Notes under the pieces: generated by a model
What the model saw: only the letters and a program-made list of their open reading frames with translations
The model's database searches: none
What the model was told of the DNA's origin: nothing
Shown: positions 26,918-35,307 of the stretch, one piece after another
Position numbering within the stretch: the stretch's first letter is position 1
Layout of the letters: the number at the start of each line of letters is the position of its first letter
Assembly (NCBI RefSeq): GCF_002027545.1
Contig: NZ_MXAN01000008.1
Location: 1 to 55,921, forward strand
From: Moraxella lacunata
GTDB lineage: Bacteria > Pseudomonadota > Gammaproteobacteria > Pseudomonadales > Moraxellaceae
Length of the DNA stretch: 55,921 nucleotides
Direction of reading: 5' to 3'
Program-made: the position numbers and the translations under genes

Positions 26918-27562
26918 ATGACTGACCGTTTTATTTTACAAGAAGTACTGACTGATGACGTGCCGTTTCGGGTGCATAATGTCAAGATAGACAAATTCAT
27001 CTGTGAGCAGGATTTGCCACTCATGCTATTGGCTCATTATGACCGCCTAAGCGATGAGTTAAAAGCTCAAAAGCCTTTGACCGACTTTTTTGGGCGGATG
27101 AATGACAAAGTAACCACAGCACAGGCGTGTGCGATTTTTGGGGTCAGTCCCGACAGCTTAAGCCCTGCCACCCACATCAAAATCACAGGCACGACCGTCA
27201 TCGTGTGGGATGATTTCCCCCTTGCTCTGCATTTGCAATTTACCAATACCGCCAAAGACAGTCAGACCACCGATGAGCGTGACATCACCCAAGCAGTCGC
27301 TGATGAGATTGACAATATCCTACTGTCAGGCAACGTCAATGTCCTGCACAAAAACACCGCCAAGGAGCTGGTGAGCGTTGATTTGTCCGATGATGAATTT
27401 ATCATCACGCCCAGCGATAGCTACACTCGCCTGCCCAACAGTCATGCCCTTGCCACCACCCAAATCCTAAATCACATCAGGCACACCACCCCCCAAGCCA
27501 TGGCATACCTAAACCATGCCCTGCGTGATAAAATCATGGAGCATGCACAAGAGCGGTTTTAG
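26918..27562 (+). CDS. Unknown cytoplasmic protein (214 aa)
   Basis: I do not recognise a family. The protein is acidic, has no signal peptide or membrane helix, and contains alternating beta-type segments (HIKITGTTVIVWDDFPLALHLQF, about residues 85-107) and a helical C-terminus (TTPQAMAYLNHALRDKIMEHA). It starts at ATG 26918 with no strong Shine-Dalgarno, but codon use resembles its neighbours and a clear terminator follows, which supports a real gene. The gene order suggests an independent unit after the helicase/dehydrogenase pair. Confidence 0.75.
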   Translation: MTDRFILQEVLTDDVPFRVHNVKIDKFICEQDLPLMLLAHYDRLSDELKAQKPLTDFFGRMNDKVTTAQACAIFGVSPDSLSPATHIKITGTTVIVWDDFPLALHLQFTNTAKDSQTTDERDITQAVADEIDNILLSGNVNVLHKNTAKELVSVDLSDDEFIITPSDSYTRLPNSHALATTQILNHIRHTTPQAMAYLNHALRDKIMEHAQERF

Positions 27563-27648
27563 GGGCTTGGGTGTTTTATCCATAACACTTTTACCAAGAT
27601 AATTTGACAAAATAATCGTCCTTTGTATTTCAAGCAACCCACGCATTA

Positions 27649-27677
27649 AAAAACGGTTGGATAATCCCAACCGTTTT
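27649..27677 (+). terminator. Terminator after the 214-aa gene
   Basis: AAAACGGTTGG and CCAACCGTTTT form an 11-bp stem with a 6-nt loop, 86 bp beyond the stop codon. Confidence 0.8.
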
Positions 27678-27680
27678 GGC

Positions 27681-27919
27681 TAGGGCGTGCCTACCTTTGG
27701 TGTTTGCAATGAAAAATGCCTGTTTAAAAAAGCAGGGGAATCGCACGTTTTTCAAAGAAATAAAGGTTGTGATTTTTCTATCAGACAAGTTTTTGACGCA
27801 GAAAACAATCCGACCACTTAACTGGGTAAATTTTAAGAGTTTCACTCAATTTTTAAATTTAAGTGGTTGGATAGCCATTTTTCATGCAAAAATTGATTGA
27901 AATTGTCAATTTTTCATCT
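27681..27919. mobile_element. Family C repeat, copy cut by a family B element
   Basis: It starts with TAGGGCGTGCCTACC, then the family signature TTTGCAATGAAAAATG and AATCGCACGTTTTTCAA, an AT-rich inverted region (ATCCGACCACTTAA ... TTAAGTGGTTGGAT) and TTTTTCATGCAAAAATTGAT. The sequence abuts family B copy 2 at 27920 and the expected right end (complement of AGGGCGTG) is not found afterwards. Short open frames inside it differ between copies, so I read it as non-coding. Confidence 0.75.
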
Positions 27920-28071
27920 TACACCTAACAAACTTAATATTTACCACAGGCTTTGTAGGGACTGGCTCCGCACATCCTTTTATAACATGCCAGTTTTTAT
28001 AGGCGTGCACAGCACGCCCCTACACCCAAACTTCATTATGTTTGTGGTAATTTTAAAGTTTCTCGGGTGTA
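27920..28071. mobile_element. MITE family B, copy 2
   Basis: A 152-bp copy: TACACCTAACAAACTTAATA at one end, TTTCTCGGGTGTA at the other, and inner GGCGTGCACAGCACGCCCCT. Nearly identical to the copy at 47540-47691. Confidence 0.88.
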
Positions 28072-28091
28072 ACTTAAACTGATAAATTTAG

Positions 28092-28685
28092 TTATAAAAA
28101 TGCCCGATTTTGTAGGGCTTGGTGCAAGGTTAGGCTATCGACATAACCCAACTCCCCACCCATGGGAATGCCTTGGGCGAGACGAGTGATGTTATCCACG
28201 TGGGCTTTTAGGGTATCATGGATAAAAAAGGCGGTGGTCTGACCTTCGACCGTCGCCCCCGTGGCAAGAATCAGCTCACTGATGGCGGATTTTTTGACCA
28301 ACGCCACCAGCTCATCCATGTGCAAATCATCCGCCCCGATACCGTCCAAGGGCGACAGATGACCGCCCAGTACAAAATACCGCCCACGATACGCCCCGCT
28401 TTGCTCAATCGCCACCACATCGGAAGCACGCTCCACCACGCACAGCTGACTGTCATCACGGCGAACATCGGCACAAATGGGGCAGATGTCATCATCGCTA
28501 AATGAATGGCAGATTTGACATTCTTTAATCTCATTCATGGCAATCTCCAAGGCATAGGCAAGTGCCAAGCCTTGGGGGCGTTTTTGGGACAGTAGTTCTA
28601 TCGCCATGCGTTGGGCGGACTTTTGTCCGACAGACGGTAGGATTTGTAAGGCTTTGACCAGTTGGTCAAATTTGGGGGTGAGCAT
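28092..28685 (-). CDS. recR: Recombination mediator protein RecR
   Basis: A 197-aa protein acting with RecF/RecO to load RecA on gapped DNA. Seen: the N-terminal helix-hairpin-helix [16 protein letters not shown], the zinc-binding Cys 56, 59, 68 and 71 (CQIC ... CPIC), and the Toprim domain with [29 protein letters not shown] and [18 protein letters not shown]. Length is normal for the family. It overlaps the ybaB stop by 1 bp, a conserved gene pair in many bacteria. Confidence 0.97.
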   Translation of the reverse strand: MLTPKFDQLVKALQILPSVGQKSAQRMAIELLSQKRPQGLALAYALEIAMNEIKECQICHSFSDDDICPICADVRRDDSQLCVVERASDVVAIEQSGAYRGRYFVLGGHLSPLDGIGADDLHMDELVALVKKSAISELILATGATVEGQTTAFFIHDTLKAHVDNITRLAQGIPMGGELGYVDSLTLHQALQNRAFL

Positions 28686-29017
28686 TAACCAAACAGCCCC
28701 TGCATGCCCTTAGGCAGACCCATGCCTGTGGTCGCCCCTGCCATGATTTCCTCCGATAGCTCATCTGCTTGGCGTACTGCATCATTGATGGCGGCCGCCA
28801 CCAAATCTTCAATCATGTCAGGCTCATCACCCATTAAACTTGGGTCGATAGATAAGCGTTTGACCACATGGCGACCTGTCATGGTCACTTTTACCAGCCC
28901 ATTACCTGCCTCGCCTTGGACTTCTTTTTGGGCAAGGGTTTTTTTGGCGGATTCAACGTTTTGCTCAACCTGCTTTTGCATGGCTTGGGCTTGTTGCATG
29001 AGTGCTTGAATGTTCAT
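28685..29017 (-). CDS. ybaB: YbaB/EbfC nucleoid-associated protein
   Basis: A small DNA-binding protein of about 110 aa: an N-terminal coiled helix ([16 protein letters not shown]), the core [20 protein letters not shown], and [18 protein letters not shown], ending in a Gly/Met tail ([13 protein letters not shown]). The frame is open from a TTG at 29029; GGAG at 29026-29023 points to one of the adjacent ATGs at 29020 and 29017, and the latter gives the usual MNIQ start. Precedes recR in the same operon. Confidence 0.95.
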   Translation of the reverse strand: MNIQALMQQAQAMQKQVEQNVESAKKTLAQKEVQGEAGNGLVKVTMTGRHVVKRLSIDPSLMGDEPDMIEDLVAAAINDAVRQADELSEEIMAGATTGMGLPKGMQGLFG

Positions 29018-29248
29018 CATAAACTCCAAAGGATAATAATACAGTTAGCCATTATAACAAAATTTTAACTTAATGGGAAATTGTTATATAATATACCCCA
29101 CTCTCAGCTTTATACAAGTGCTTGATTTATCAAGGGTGAATATGATTCGCCCCTACGACCCAAAAATAATTATGAGCAATCAATAAGTTATCATTTTAAA
29201 TTGAGATTAAAGTATAATACACCCATCCATTTATCCAGCGAGACGGTC

Positions 29249-30535
29249 ATGACAGCCCCACACCCCGATACCACGCCCGAGCACAACCACGTCATCATCA
29301 TCGGTGGCGGTCATGTCGGACTGTCCTTTGCCCTGCTTTTGGCTCATCAAGGCATTTATAGCACGCTGTTGGAGACAGTCAAATACCCGACCATCGCTCC
29401 CGACCAAGACCGTGAACGCCAGTCTTATCTAGACAGTCGTAACACCGCCTTATCCAGACGTAGCGTGCAGATTTATCATGAGATTGGGCTGTGGGATGAG
29501 TTGGACAGCCACGCCTGCCGTATTGATAAGGTGCTGATTAGCGAGCTTGGTAGCTTTGGACGGGCGACACTTGACAAACAAGCGGAGAACGTTGAGAGTT
29601 TTGGCTTTGTCATGGAAAACGCATGGCTAGGGCGGGTACTGCTCCAAGCAGTCAAAGCAAGCCCCTATATACGCCTGCATGATAACACCCAAGTGACCGC
29701 CATTAGCCAAGATGACGACATGGCTCATGTTACTGCCATTAGCCAAGATGACGGCACGAGCAACGGTGCTATTCAGCTATCTGCCCCACTGGTCGTGGCG
29801 TGCGATGGTCAGCACTCGCCTGCTCGCCACATGCTCGGCGTGGGAGCGGACTGTCATGATTATGGGCAAGTGGGTATCGTTGGCGTGGTTGAGACAGACA
29901 CGCCACATGAACATGTCGCCATTGAAAAATTCAGCCCTGCCGGACCGTTGGCGGTGCTACCCCTACCCGACAGCACAGATGGCAAATATCGCCGTTCGGT
30001 CGTCTTTATCTGCCCCAAAGGCGATGAACACGCCTACTTGCATGATGACGCTCACTTTTTGGCGACACTGCAACAAGTGTTTGGTACGGATGCAGGGCAG
30101 TTTATACAAGCAGGCAGACGTGGGGCATACCCTTTGACCAAGGTACTGGCTCATCGGCAGGTCATCGGTCGCTGCGTTCTCATGGGTAATGCCGCTCACA
30201 CGCTACATCCTGTGGCAGGTCAAGGCTTTAACCTGTGCTTGCGAGATGCCTACGCTCTTGCCAAACTACTGGGCAAGAACTTACAAAACGCCCAAAGCGG
30301 TAAATTTGGCATGACCACCCCCGACTTTGGCAATCAAGCCCGCCTACTAGGCTATGAACAATCCCGCCAAACCGACCAAAAGCGAGTGATTAAATTCTGC
30401 GACACTGTTGTTGGCAGTTTTACCAGTGCCAACCCTGTCATGAAAGTCGCTCGTAATGTCGGGCTGATCGCCTTTGACAAAATCCCCTTTGTCAAACCGA
30501 TGGTTGCTACCTATGCAATGGGGCTAAAATCTTGA
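29249..30535 (+). CDS. UbiH/UbiF/VisC-type FAD monooxygenase (ubiquinone biosynthesis)
   Basis: About 428 aa from the ATG at 29249, the start that fits the family (the frame is open from 29201). Seen: the FAD motif IIIGGGHVGLSFALLLAHQG (about residues 17-36), DSRNTALSRRSVQIY, the central VACDGQHSPAR (DG motif), and the second FAD motif LMGNAAHTLHPVAGQGFNL near residue 312. It hydroxylates an aromatic ring in ubiquinone synthesis; whether it is UbiH, UbiF or UbiI cannot be read from motifs. A 36-bp offset duplication gives VTAISQDD twice (about 29693-29717 and 29729-29753). Confidence 0.88.
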   Translation: MTAPHPDTTPEHNHVIIIGGGHVGLSFALLLAHQGIYSTLLETVKYPTIAPDQDRERQSYLDSRNTALSRRSVQIYHEIGLWDELDSHACRIDKVLISELGSFGRATLDKQAENVESFGFVMENAWLGRVLLQAVKASPYIRLHDNTQVTAISQDDDMAHVTAISQDDGTSNGAIQLSAPLVVACDGQHSPARHMLGVGADCHDYGQVGIVGVVETDTPHEHVAIEKFSPAGPLAVLPLPDSTDGKYRRSVVFICPKGDEHAYLHDDAHFLATLQQVFGTDAGQFIQAGRRGAYPLTKVLAHRQVIGRCVLMGNAAHTLHPVAGQGFNLCLRDAYALAKLLGKNLQNAQSGKFGMTTPDFGNQARLLGYEQSRQTDQKRVIKFCDTVVGSFTSANPVMKVARNVGLIAFDKIPFVKPMVATYAMGLKS

Positions 30536-30607
30536 CGGTTTGGCATGCCTGCTTTTGTACAATAATACATTTAAATTGACAACCCCATTCTCAACTTTAT
30601 AACAAGC

Positions 30608-30653
30608 AGGGCGTGTTAAACCTTTATAACACTATTTACAATTTAGATATACA
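30608..30653. repeat. Family C right-end fragment
   Basis: AGGGCGTGTTAAACCTTTAT followed by AACACTATTTACAATTTAGA matches the right end of the copy at 51762-51969 (read on its minus strand). It directly precedes a complete family C copy. Confidence 0.65.
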
Positions 30654-30655
30654 GC

Positions 30656-31065
30656 TAGGGCGTGTTGAACATTGATAACATTTTTATAAAATAAGATGAA
30701 AAATTGACAATTTCAATCAATTTTTGCATGAAAAATGGCTATCCGACCACTTAATTTAAAAAATTAAGTGAAAATCTTAAAATTTACCTGATTAAGTGGT
30801 CGGATTGTTTTTCATAATAAAAACTTGTCTGATACACCCAGCCAACTTGATATTTACCACGGGTTTGTAGGGGCGTGCTGAGTACACCCTTTGATGACAG
30901 TACCGTGTAAGGCGTGCACAGCACGCCCCTATATCCAAACATCATTGCGTTTGTAGCAATTTTAAAGTTTATTGAGTGTAGAACGACTATCAACCTGCGT
31001 TTTTTCCTTAAAAAACGTGCGATTTTTCTCATTTTTCATTGTAAATAAATATTCAACACGCCCTA
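30656..31065. mobile_element. Family C repeat, full copy with nested family B element
   Basis: Both ends are present: TAGGGCGTGTTGAACATT at the left and the complement TTCAACACGCCCTA at the right. On the minus strand it contains the signature ACAATGAAAAATGAGAAAAA and TCGCACGTTTTTTAAGG, then TCAGACAAGTTTTTATTATG-type sequence, and a long hairpin (TATCCGACCACTTAA ... TTAAGTGGTCGGAT). The body is interrupted at 30833-30980 by a family B element, so C was there first. Confidence 0.8.
30833..30980. mobile_element. MITE family B, copy 3 (inside family C)
   Basis: A 148-bp copy with ends TACACCCAGCCAACTTGATA and TTATTGAGTGTA and inner GGCGTGCACAGCACGCCCCT. TA at both ends. Confidence 0.85.
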
Positions 31066-31121
31066 ATAAAATTCAAATTTGTTAGCTGTAAAAATCAAAA
31101 TGTCCATTTGGCACTTTTGTT

Positions 31122-32021
31122 TTAATCAATGCGTTTGCCTGTTTTGTCGATATAAAATATTTCACCATTTAATTCAACAATGGCTTTATCCATTACAAAA
31201 TCCCAAACATGGTTGTATTGAATGGGAATAACAGCTTTGCCTGCTTTATCTACAAAACCATATTTACCATTTTGTTTTACTTTTGCCAAACCATCCAAAA
31301 ACTTCTCGGCATAATCATATTGGATAGGGATGATAACTTTCCCTGTTTTATCAACAAAGCCGTTTTTGTCATTTTGTTCTACTCCTGCCAAGCCATCTGA
31401 AAATCTCTCAGCATAATCATATTGAAAGGAAATCGCCACTTTACCTGTTTTTTCTATAAAACCCCATTTACCATCCTGCTCAACGCCTGCCAATCCTTCC
31501 GAAAAATTTCTAATATCATTGTATTGAATGGGAATAACCACCTTGCCTGTTTTGTCAATATAACCCCATTTGCCATTTTGTTTTACCCCTGCCAAGCCTT
31601 CTGAAAAAGCTCTGACATCATCATAGTAAAAAGGGATAATTATCTTGCCTGTTTTATCAATAAAACCCCATTTGTTATTTTGATTTACGCCTGCTAGACC
31701 TTATAAAAAGTTAAAAGCAAAGTCATATTGAATAGGAATAATCATTTTGCCTGTTTTATCAATATATCCCCATTTGCCATTTTGACTTACCCCCACCAAA
31801 CCTTCTTTAAAATCCAAAACATCATCATATTGGATAGGAATAATCTGCTTGCCATTTTTATGGGCAAATCCCCACTTATTATTTTTTGCCACTTTTGCCA
31901 AATCATCCACCAAGCAACTCACAGTATCATACTCTGACATCTCTGGCATTTCACACCCCAAAGCGGATAGGGGCAAAAGGGACAAAGCGAGCATTAAAGG
32001 TTTTATAAGTGTTTTCATCAT
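31122..32021 (-). pseudogene. Exported WG-repeat protein with a nonsense codon
   Basis: One open frame of 299 codons interrupted only by TAA at 31701-31703. The N-terminus is a signal peptide (LMLALSLLPLSALGC). The body is a chain of about nine WG-type repeats of 22-26 residues (pattern GxxxVxxNxKWGFIDKTGKxIIPIQYDxxxxFxEGLAGV). At the break the repeat reads FNFL-stop-GLAGV where the others have a Glu before GLAGV, so a single GAA-to-TAA change explains it. Product would be 106 aa with two repeats. It is a tandem paralogue of the intact gene at 32031-32516. WG repeats are probably protein-protein scaffolds; substrate unknown. Confidence 0.8.
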
Positions 32022-32030
32022 TTTATCCTT

Positions 32031-32516
32031 TTAGTCAATGCGTTTGCCTGTTTTGTCTATATAAAAGTTTTCGCCGTCTAATGATACTTTGGCTTTACCA
32101 TTTTCAAACCCCCAAGAAGCGTAGTCGTATTGAAAAGGCATGGCTGTTTTACCTGTTTTATCAATAAAGCCATATTTATTATCTAATTTTACAACAGCCA
32201 AACCATCAATAAAAAGACCAGCAATCTGATATTTAAAGGGGATAATCACTTCGCCTGTTTTATCAATAAATCCCCATTTGTCGTTTTGTTTAACACTCGC
32301 CAAGCCCTCTTCAAAACCCCAAGTCAAATCATACTGAACAGGAATGACTATCTTGCCTTTTTTATCAACAAAACCGTATTTGTTGTTTTTCTGTACAATC
32401 GCCAAATCATCTATTAAACAATCAACCAAATCATATCCCGTTACCTGTGGTTTTTCACACGCCAAAGCGGATAGGGGTAAAAGGGATAGGGCAAAAATAA
32501 GGGGTTTGATATTCAC
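32031..32516 (-). CDS. Exported WG-repeat protein (161 aa)
   Basis: Signal peptide (FALSLLPLSALACEKPQ), then four WG-type repeats: NNKYGFVDKKGKIVIPVQYD, NDKWGFIDKTGEVIIPFKYQ, DNKYGFIDKTGKTAMPFQYD and a final GENFYIDKTGKRID. N-terminal 40 residues (LVDCLIDDLAIVQKNNK) resemble the broken neighbour (VSCLVDDLAKVAKNNK), showing tandem duplication. It is probably periplasmic or membrane-attached at its Cys; the lipobox (ALAC) is not canonical. The two genes are 9 bp apart and probably shared a transcript. Confidence 0.85.
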   Translation of the reverse strand: MNIKPLIFALSLLPLSALACEKPQVTGYDLVDCLIDDLAIVQKNNKYGFVDKKGKIVIPVQYDLTWGFEEGLASVKQNDKWGFIDKTGEVIIPFKYQIAGLFIDGLAVVKLDNKYGFIDKTGKTAMPFQYDYASWGFENGKAKVSLDGENFYIDKTGKRID

Positions 32517-32680
32517 GATAATCTCCCAAAAAGTGTGGGGTTATCATAATCAATTTAGGCGATATTGACAAGCGTGTTTTATTTTTCCTATTAAGAAAAG
32601 ATACATCAACCAAACCGCTATTTATTTACCACTTTTAAAGATTTATAATGGGATGAATTTTAAAAACATCAGGTATTTTT

Positions 32681-33370
32681 ATGATTATCCCTAGACTGTC
32701 GCACGAGCGTGGTTTTGCCGAGCATGGCTGGCTAACAAGTCGCCATAGCTTTTCGTTCGCCGACTATTATGACCCTAATTTTATGGGCTTTTCTGCCCTG
32801 CGTGTCATCAACGAAGACTGGATAGCCCCGAGCATGGGCTTTGGTATGCACCCACACAAGGACATGGAGATTTTGACCTATGTGCTATCAGGGGTAGTCG
32901 CTCACAAGGACAGCATGGGCAACAGCGAGACCGTGCCAGCAGGCGAGTTTCAGCTCATGTCGGCAGGGACGGGCGTGCGTCATTCGGAGTTTAACCCGAG
33001 CGACACGGACGAGCTACATCTGTACCAAATCTGGATAATGCCCAACCGCATGGGCATAACCCCACGCTATGAACAGGCAAAGTTTGATGACCATATGGGC
33101 GGTACGCTAATCCTGTCGCCCACAGGGGAGAGTGGGTCGTTTGTGGTGTATCAAGACATGAAACTGTGGCGGTATCAGTTGGACGGCGAGCAAGTCGTGA
33201 GCCTTGATAAAGGCAGAGCTTACTGGCTACAAGTCGCCAAAGGGTCTATCACGATAAATGGCGAGCGGTATCAAGCAGGCGATGCGGTGGCGATGATTGA
33301 TGAAAACCAAGCCATCGCCCAAAGTGATGAATTTACAGAATTTTTGTTGTTTGATTTGCCGATGTCGTAG
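32681..33370 (+). CDS. Pirin family protein
   Basis: This 229-aa bicupin resembles bacterial pirins such as YhhW, some of which act as quercetin 2,3-dioxygenases; the native substrate is usually unknown. The metal site is intact: GMHPHKDMEILTYVLSG (two His) and GTGVRHSEFN (His and Glu), all in the N-terminal cupin. LHLYQIWIMPN and the C-terminal cupin complete the fold. Monocistronic, with a terminator downstream. Confidence 0.93.
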   Translation: MIIPRLSHERGFAEHGWLTSRHSFSFADYYDPNFMGFSALRVINEDWIAPSMGFGMHPHKDMEILTYVLSGVVAHKDSMGNSETVPAGEFQLMSAGTGVRHSEFNPSDTDELHLYQIWIMPNRMGITPRYEQAKFDDHMGGTLILSPTGESGSFVVYQDMKLWRYQLDGEQVVSLDKGRAYWLQVAKGSITINGERYQAGDAVAMIDENQAIAQSDEFTEFLLFDLPMS

Positions 33371-33406
33371 ATTTGGCATGGCGTTTTTACTCTTTTTACT
33401 TACTTT

Positions 33407-33435
33407 AAAACAGACAAGTTTGACTTGTCTGTTTT
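33407..33435 (+). terminator. Terminator of the pirin gene
   Basis: AAAACAGACAAG and CTTGTCTGTTTT form a perfect 12-bp stem with a 5-nt loop, followed by TTT. Two copies of TTGTTGGGGGTTT-type sequence follow. Confidence 0.88.
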
Positions 33436-33527
33436 TTTGTTGGGGGTTTTGTTGGGGGTTTTGTTTGAGAGTTTGATTGATGTATTTAAAATGAATGATA
33501 TTTAACCATTTATCAACAGTTTTCGCC

Positions 33528-33556
33528 TTGACAAAAATGATTTTTAATCACAAAAT
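33528..33556 (+). promoter_or_regulatory. Candidate cydABX promoter with a palindrome in the spacer
   Basis: TTGACA (33528-33533), 17 nt, then CAAAAT (33551-33556; 4 of 6 match to TATAAT). The spacer contains the perfect inverted repeat TGATTTTTAATCA (33538-33550), which resembles an FNR site but has one base too many between half-sites. Oxygen control of cyd genes is common, but the binding protein is a guess. No other feature was seen in 33440-33700. Confidence 0.45.
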
Positions 33557-33700
33557 TACCCAAAATTGTTGCATGTCCATTTGGGGTGTGTTCGTCATTT
33601 TTGGCATCATCAATATTTTTATCAATGCCCTTATTTGCTTGCTTGTCATTTATTCTTATATTTTAATAAAACAAGCGATTATTATTACACTGGTGAACCT

Positions 33701-35305
33701 ATGATTACCGAGTCTTTGGTTGATGTCTCACGGCTACAATTTGCCGTTACTGCTTTATTTCATTTTTTATTCATCCCCTTAACACTTGGCATGACATGGC
33801 TATTGGTCATCATGGAGTCGGTGTATGTCATCACAGCCAAACAGATTTGGAAGGACATGACTCGCTTTTGGGGTAAGCTCTTTGGCATTAACTTTGCTTT
33901 GGGTGTTACCACAGGGATTACCATGGAGTTTCAGTTTGGTACGAACTGGGCGTATTATTCGCATTATGTTGGCGATGTGTTTGGAGCTCCGCTTGCCATT
34001 GAAGGTTTGATGGCTTTTTTCTTAGAATCAACAATGGTTGGGCTATTTTTCTTTGGTTGGGAGCGTATGAGCCGTGTACAGCATCTCATCACAACCATAC
34101 TCATGGCACTGGGGACAAACCTGTCTGCTTTGTGGATTTTGATTGCCAATGGTTGGATGCAAAACCCTGTGGGGGCAGAATTTAACTACCAAACCATGCG
34201 AATGGAGATGACCAGTTTTACCCAAATCCTATTAAACCCTGATGCCCAAAATAAATTTGTCCATACCGTCTCAGCAGGCTATGTGGTTGGAGCAATGTTT
34301 GTACTGTCGGTGTCGGCTTGGTATCTGCTAAAAGGACGAGATGTCGCCTTTGCCAAACGCAGTTTTCATGTAGCGGCTGCTTTTGGTTTTGCATCCATTT
34401 GTAGCACCATTGTGTTGGGCGATGAATCTGGTTACTCCATCGGACTGGCTCAGCAGACCAAACTTGCCACAATGGAGGCCATGTGGGAGACCGAACCTGC
34501 CCCTGCCAGTTTTAATATCGTGGCACTCATCAATGAAAAAGAAGAAAAAAACGATTTTGCCGTACATGTCCCCTACGCCATGGGCATCATTGGCACACGC
34601 TCACTTGACAAAAAGATACTGGGCATTAGTGATATTAAAGAGATTAACAAAGAACGCATCGTCAGCGGTATTTTTGCGGTCAGTGCCTTAGATGAAATGC
34701 GTGAGAGCATGGCAGTAGGTCAGACGGTCAGTTCTGAGACACTGGCACAATTTGAACACCACAAAAACGATTTGGGTTTTGGCTTATTGCTCAAAAAATA
34801 CACCCATGACGTTACCCAAACAACCCCAGAGATGCTCGCTGGTGCTACAAATGACACCATTCCTAGGGTAACACCCATGTTTTGGACGTTTCGTATTATG
34901 GTCGGTTTGGGCTTTTTGATGCTGGTGCTGTTTGCCTTATCGCTATTTTTTACCATTAAGGGTAATTTTATGGAGAAAAAATGGCTATTAAAATTTGCTG
35001 TCATCATGCTCCCTGCCCCTTGGATAGCTGCCGAAGCAGGTTGGTTCGTTGCCGAATATGGTCGTCAGCCGTGGACGGTGTATGGGGTATTGCCGACACA
35101 TTTGTCGGTGTCGAACATCGCCATTAGCAATGTGATATGGTCGCTGATTGGCTTTGTGGTGTTTTATACCATTTTGTTTATCATTGAGATTTATCTGATG
35201 CAAAAATACGTCCGTCTGGACCCTGCCAGTCTCGGCACAGGGCGGTATTTTGGCGAAAAAAGCGACAAAAACATCATCAACCCCAATGAATTTAAAGGAG
35301 TATAA
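33701..35305 (+). CDS. cydA: Cytochrome bd ubiquinol oxidase subunit I
   Basis: This 534-aa membrane protein binds hemes b558, b595 and d and oxidises quinol. The frame is open from further upstream, but the ATG at 33701 begins the canonical N-terminus (SRLQFAVTALFHFLFIPLTLG, with a heme-ligand His). Also seen: GVTTGITMEFQFGTNWAYYS, AIEGLMAFFLEST, a large polar Q-loop region (about residues 240-390) and the conserved AEYGRQPWTVYGVLPT. High oxygen affinity suits microaerobic growth next to the nitrate reductase genes. cydB starts 2 bp after the stop. Confidence 0.97.
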   Translation: MITESLVDVSRLQFAVTALFHFLFIPLTLGMTWLLVIMESVYVITAKQIWKDMTRFWGKLFGINFALGVTTGITMEFQFGTNWAYYSHYVGDVFGAPLAIEGLMAFFLESTMVGLFFFGWERMSRVQHLITTILMALGTNLSALWILIANGWMQNPVGAEFNYQTMRMEMTSFTQILLNPDAQNKFVHTVSAGYVVGAMFVLSVSAWYLLKGRDVAFAKRSFHVAAAFGFASICSTIVLGDESGYSIGLAQQTKLATMEAMWETEPAPASFNIVALINEKEEKNDFAVHVPYAMGIIGTRSLDKKILGISDIKEINKERIVSGIFAVSALDEMRESMAVGQTVSSETLAQFEHHKNDLGFGLLLKKYTHDVTQTTPEMLAGATNDTIPRVTPMFWTFRIMVGLGFLMLVLFALSLFFTIKGNFMEKKWLLKFAVIMLPAPWIAAEAGWFVAEYGRQPWTVYGVLPTHLSVSNIAISNVIWSLIGFVVFYTILFIIEIYLMQKYVRLDPASLGTGRYFGEKSDKNIINPNEFKGV

Positions 35306-35307
35306 CC

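Noticed and set aside
27676..27900. A 74-aa ORF, with a similar one at 51751-52020
   Set aside because: Both lie in family C repeats and share only short blocks; frames differ elsewhere, so they reflect repeat sequence and not protein conservation.
33495..33704. Hydrophobic 69-aa ORF upstream of cydA
   Set aside because: AT-rich leader DNA overlapping the cydA start; no ribosome site or family match.
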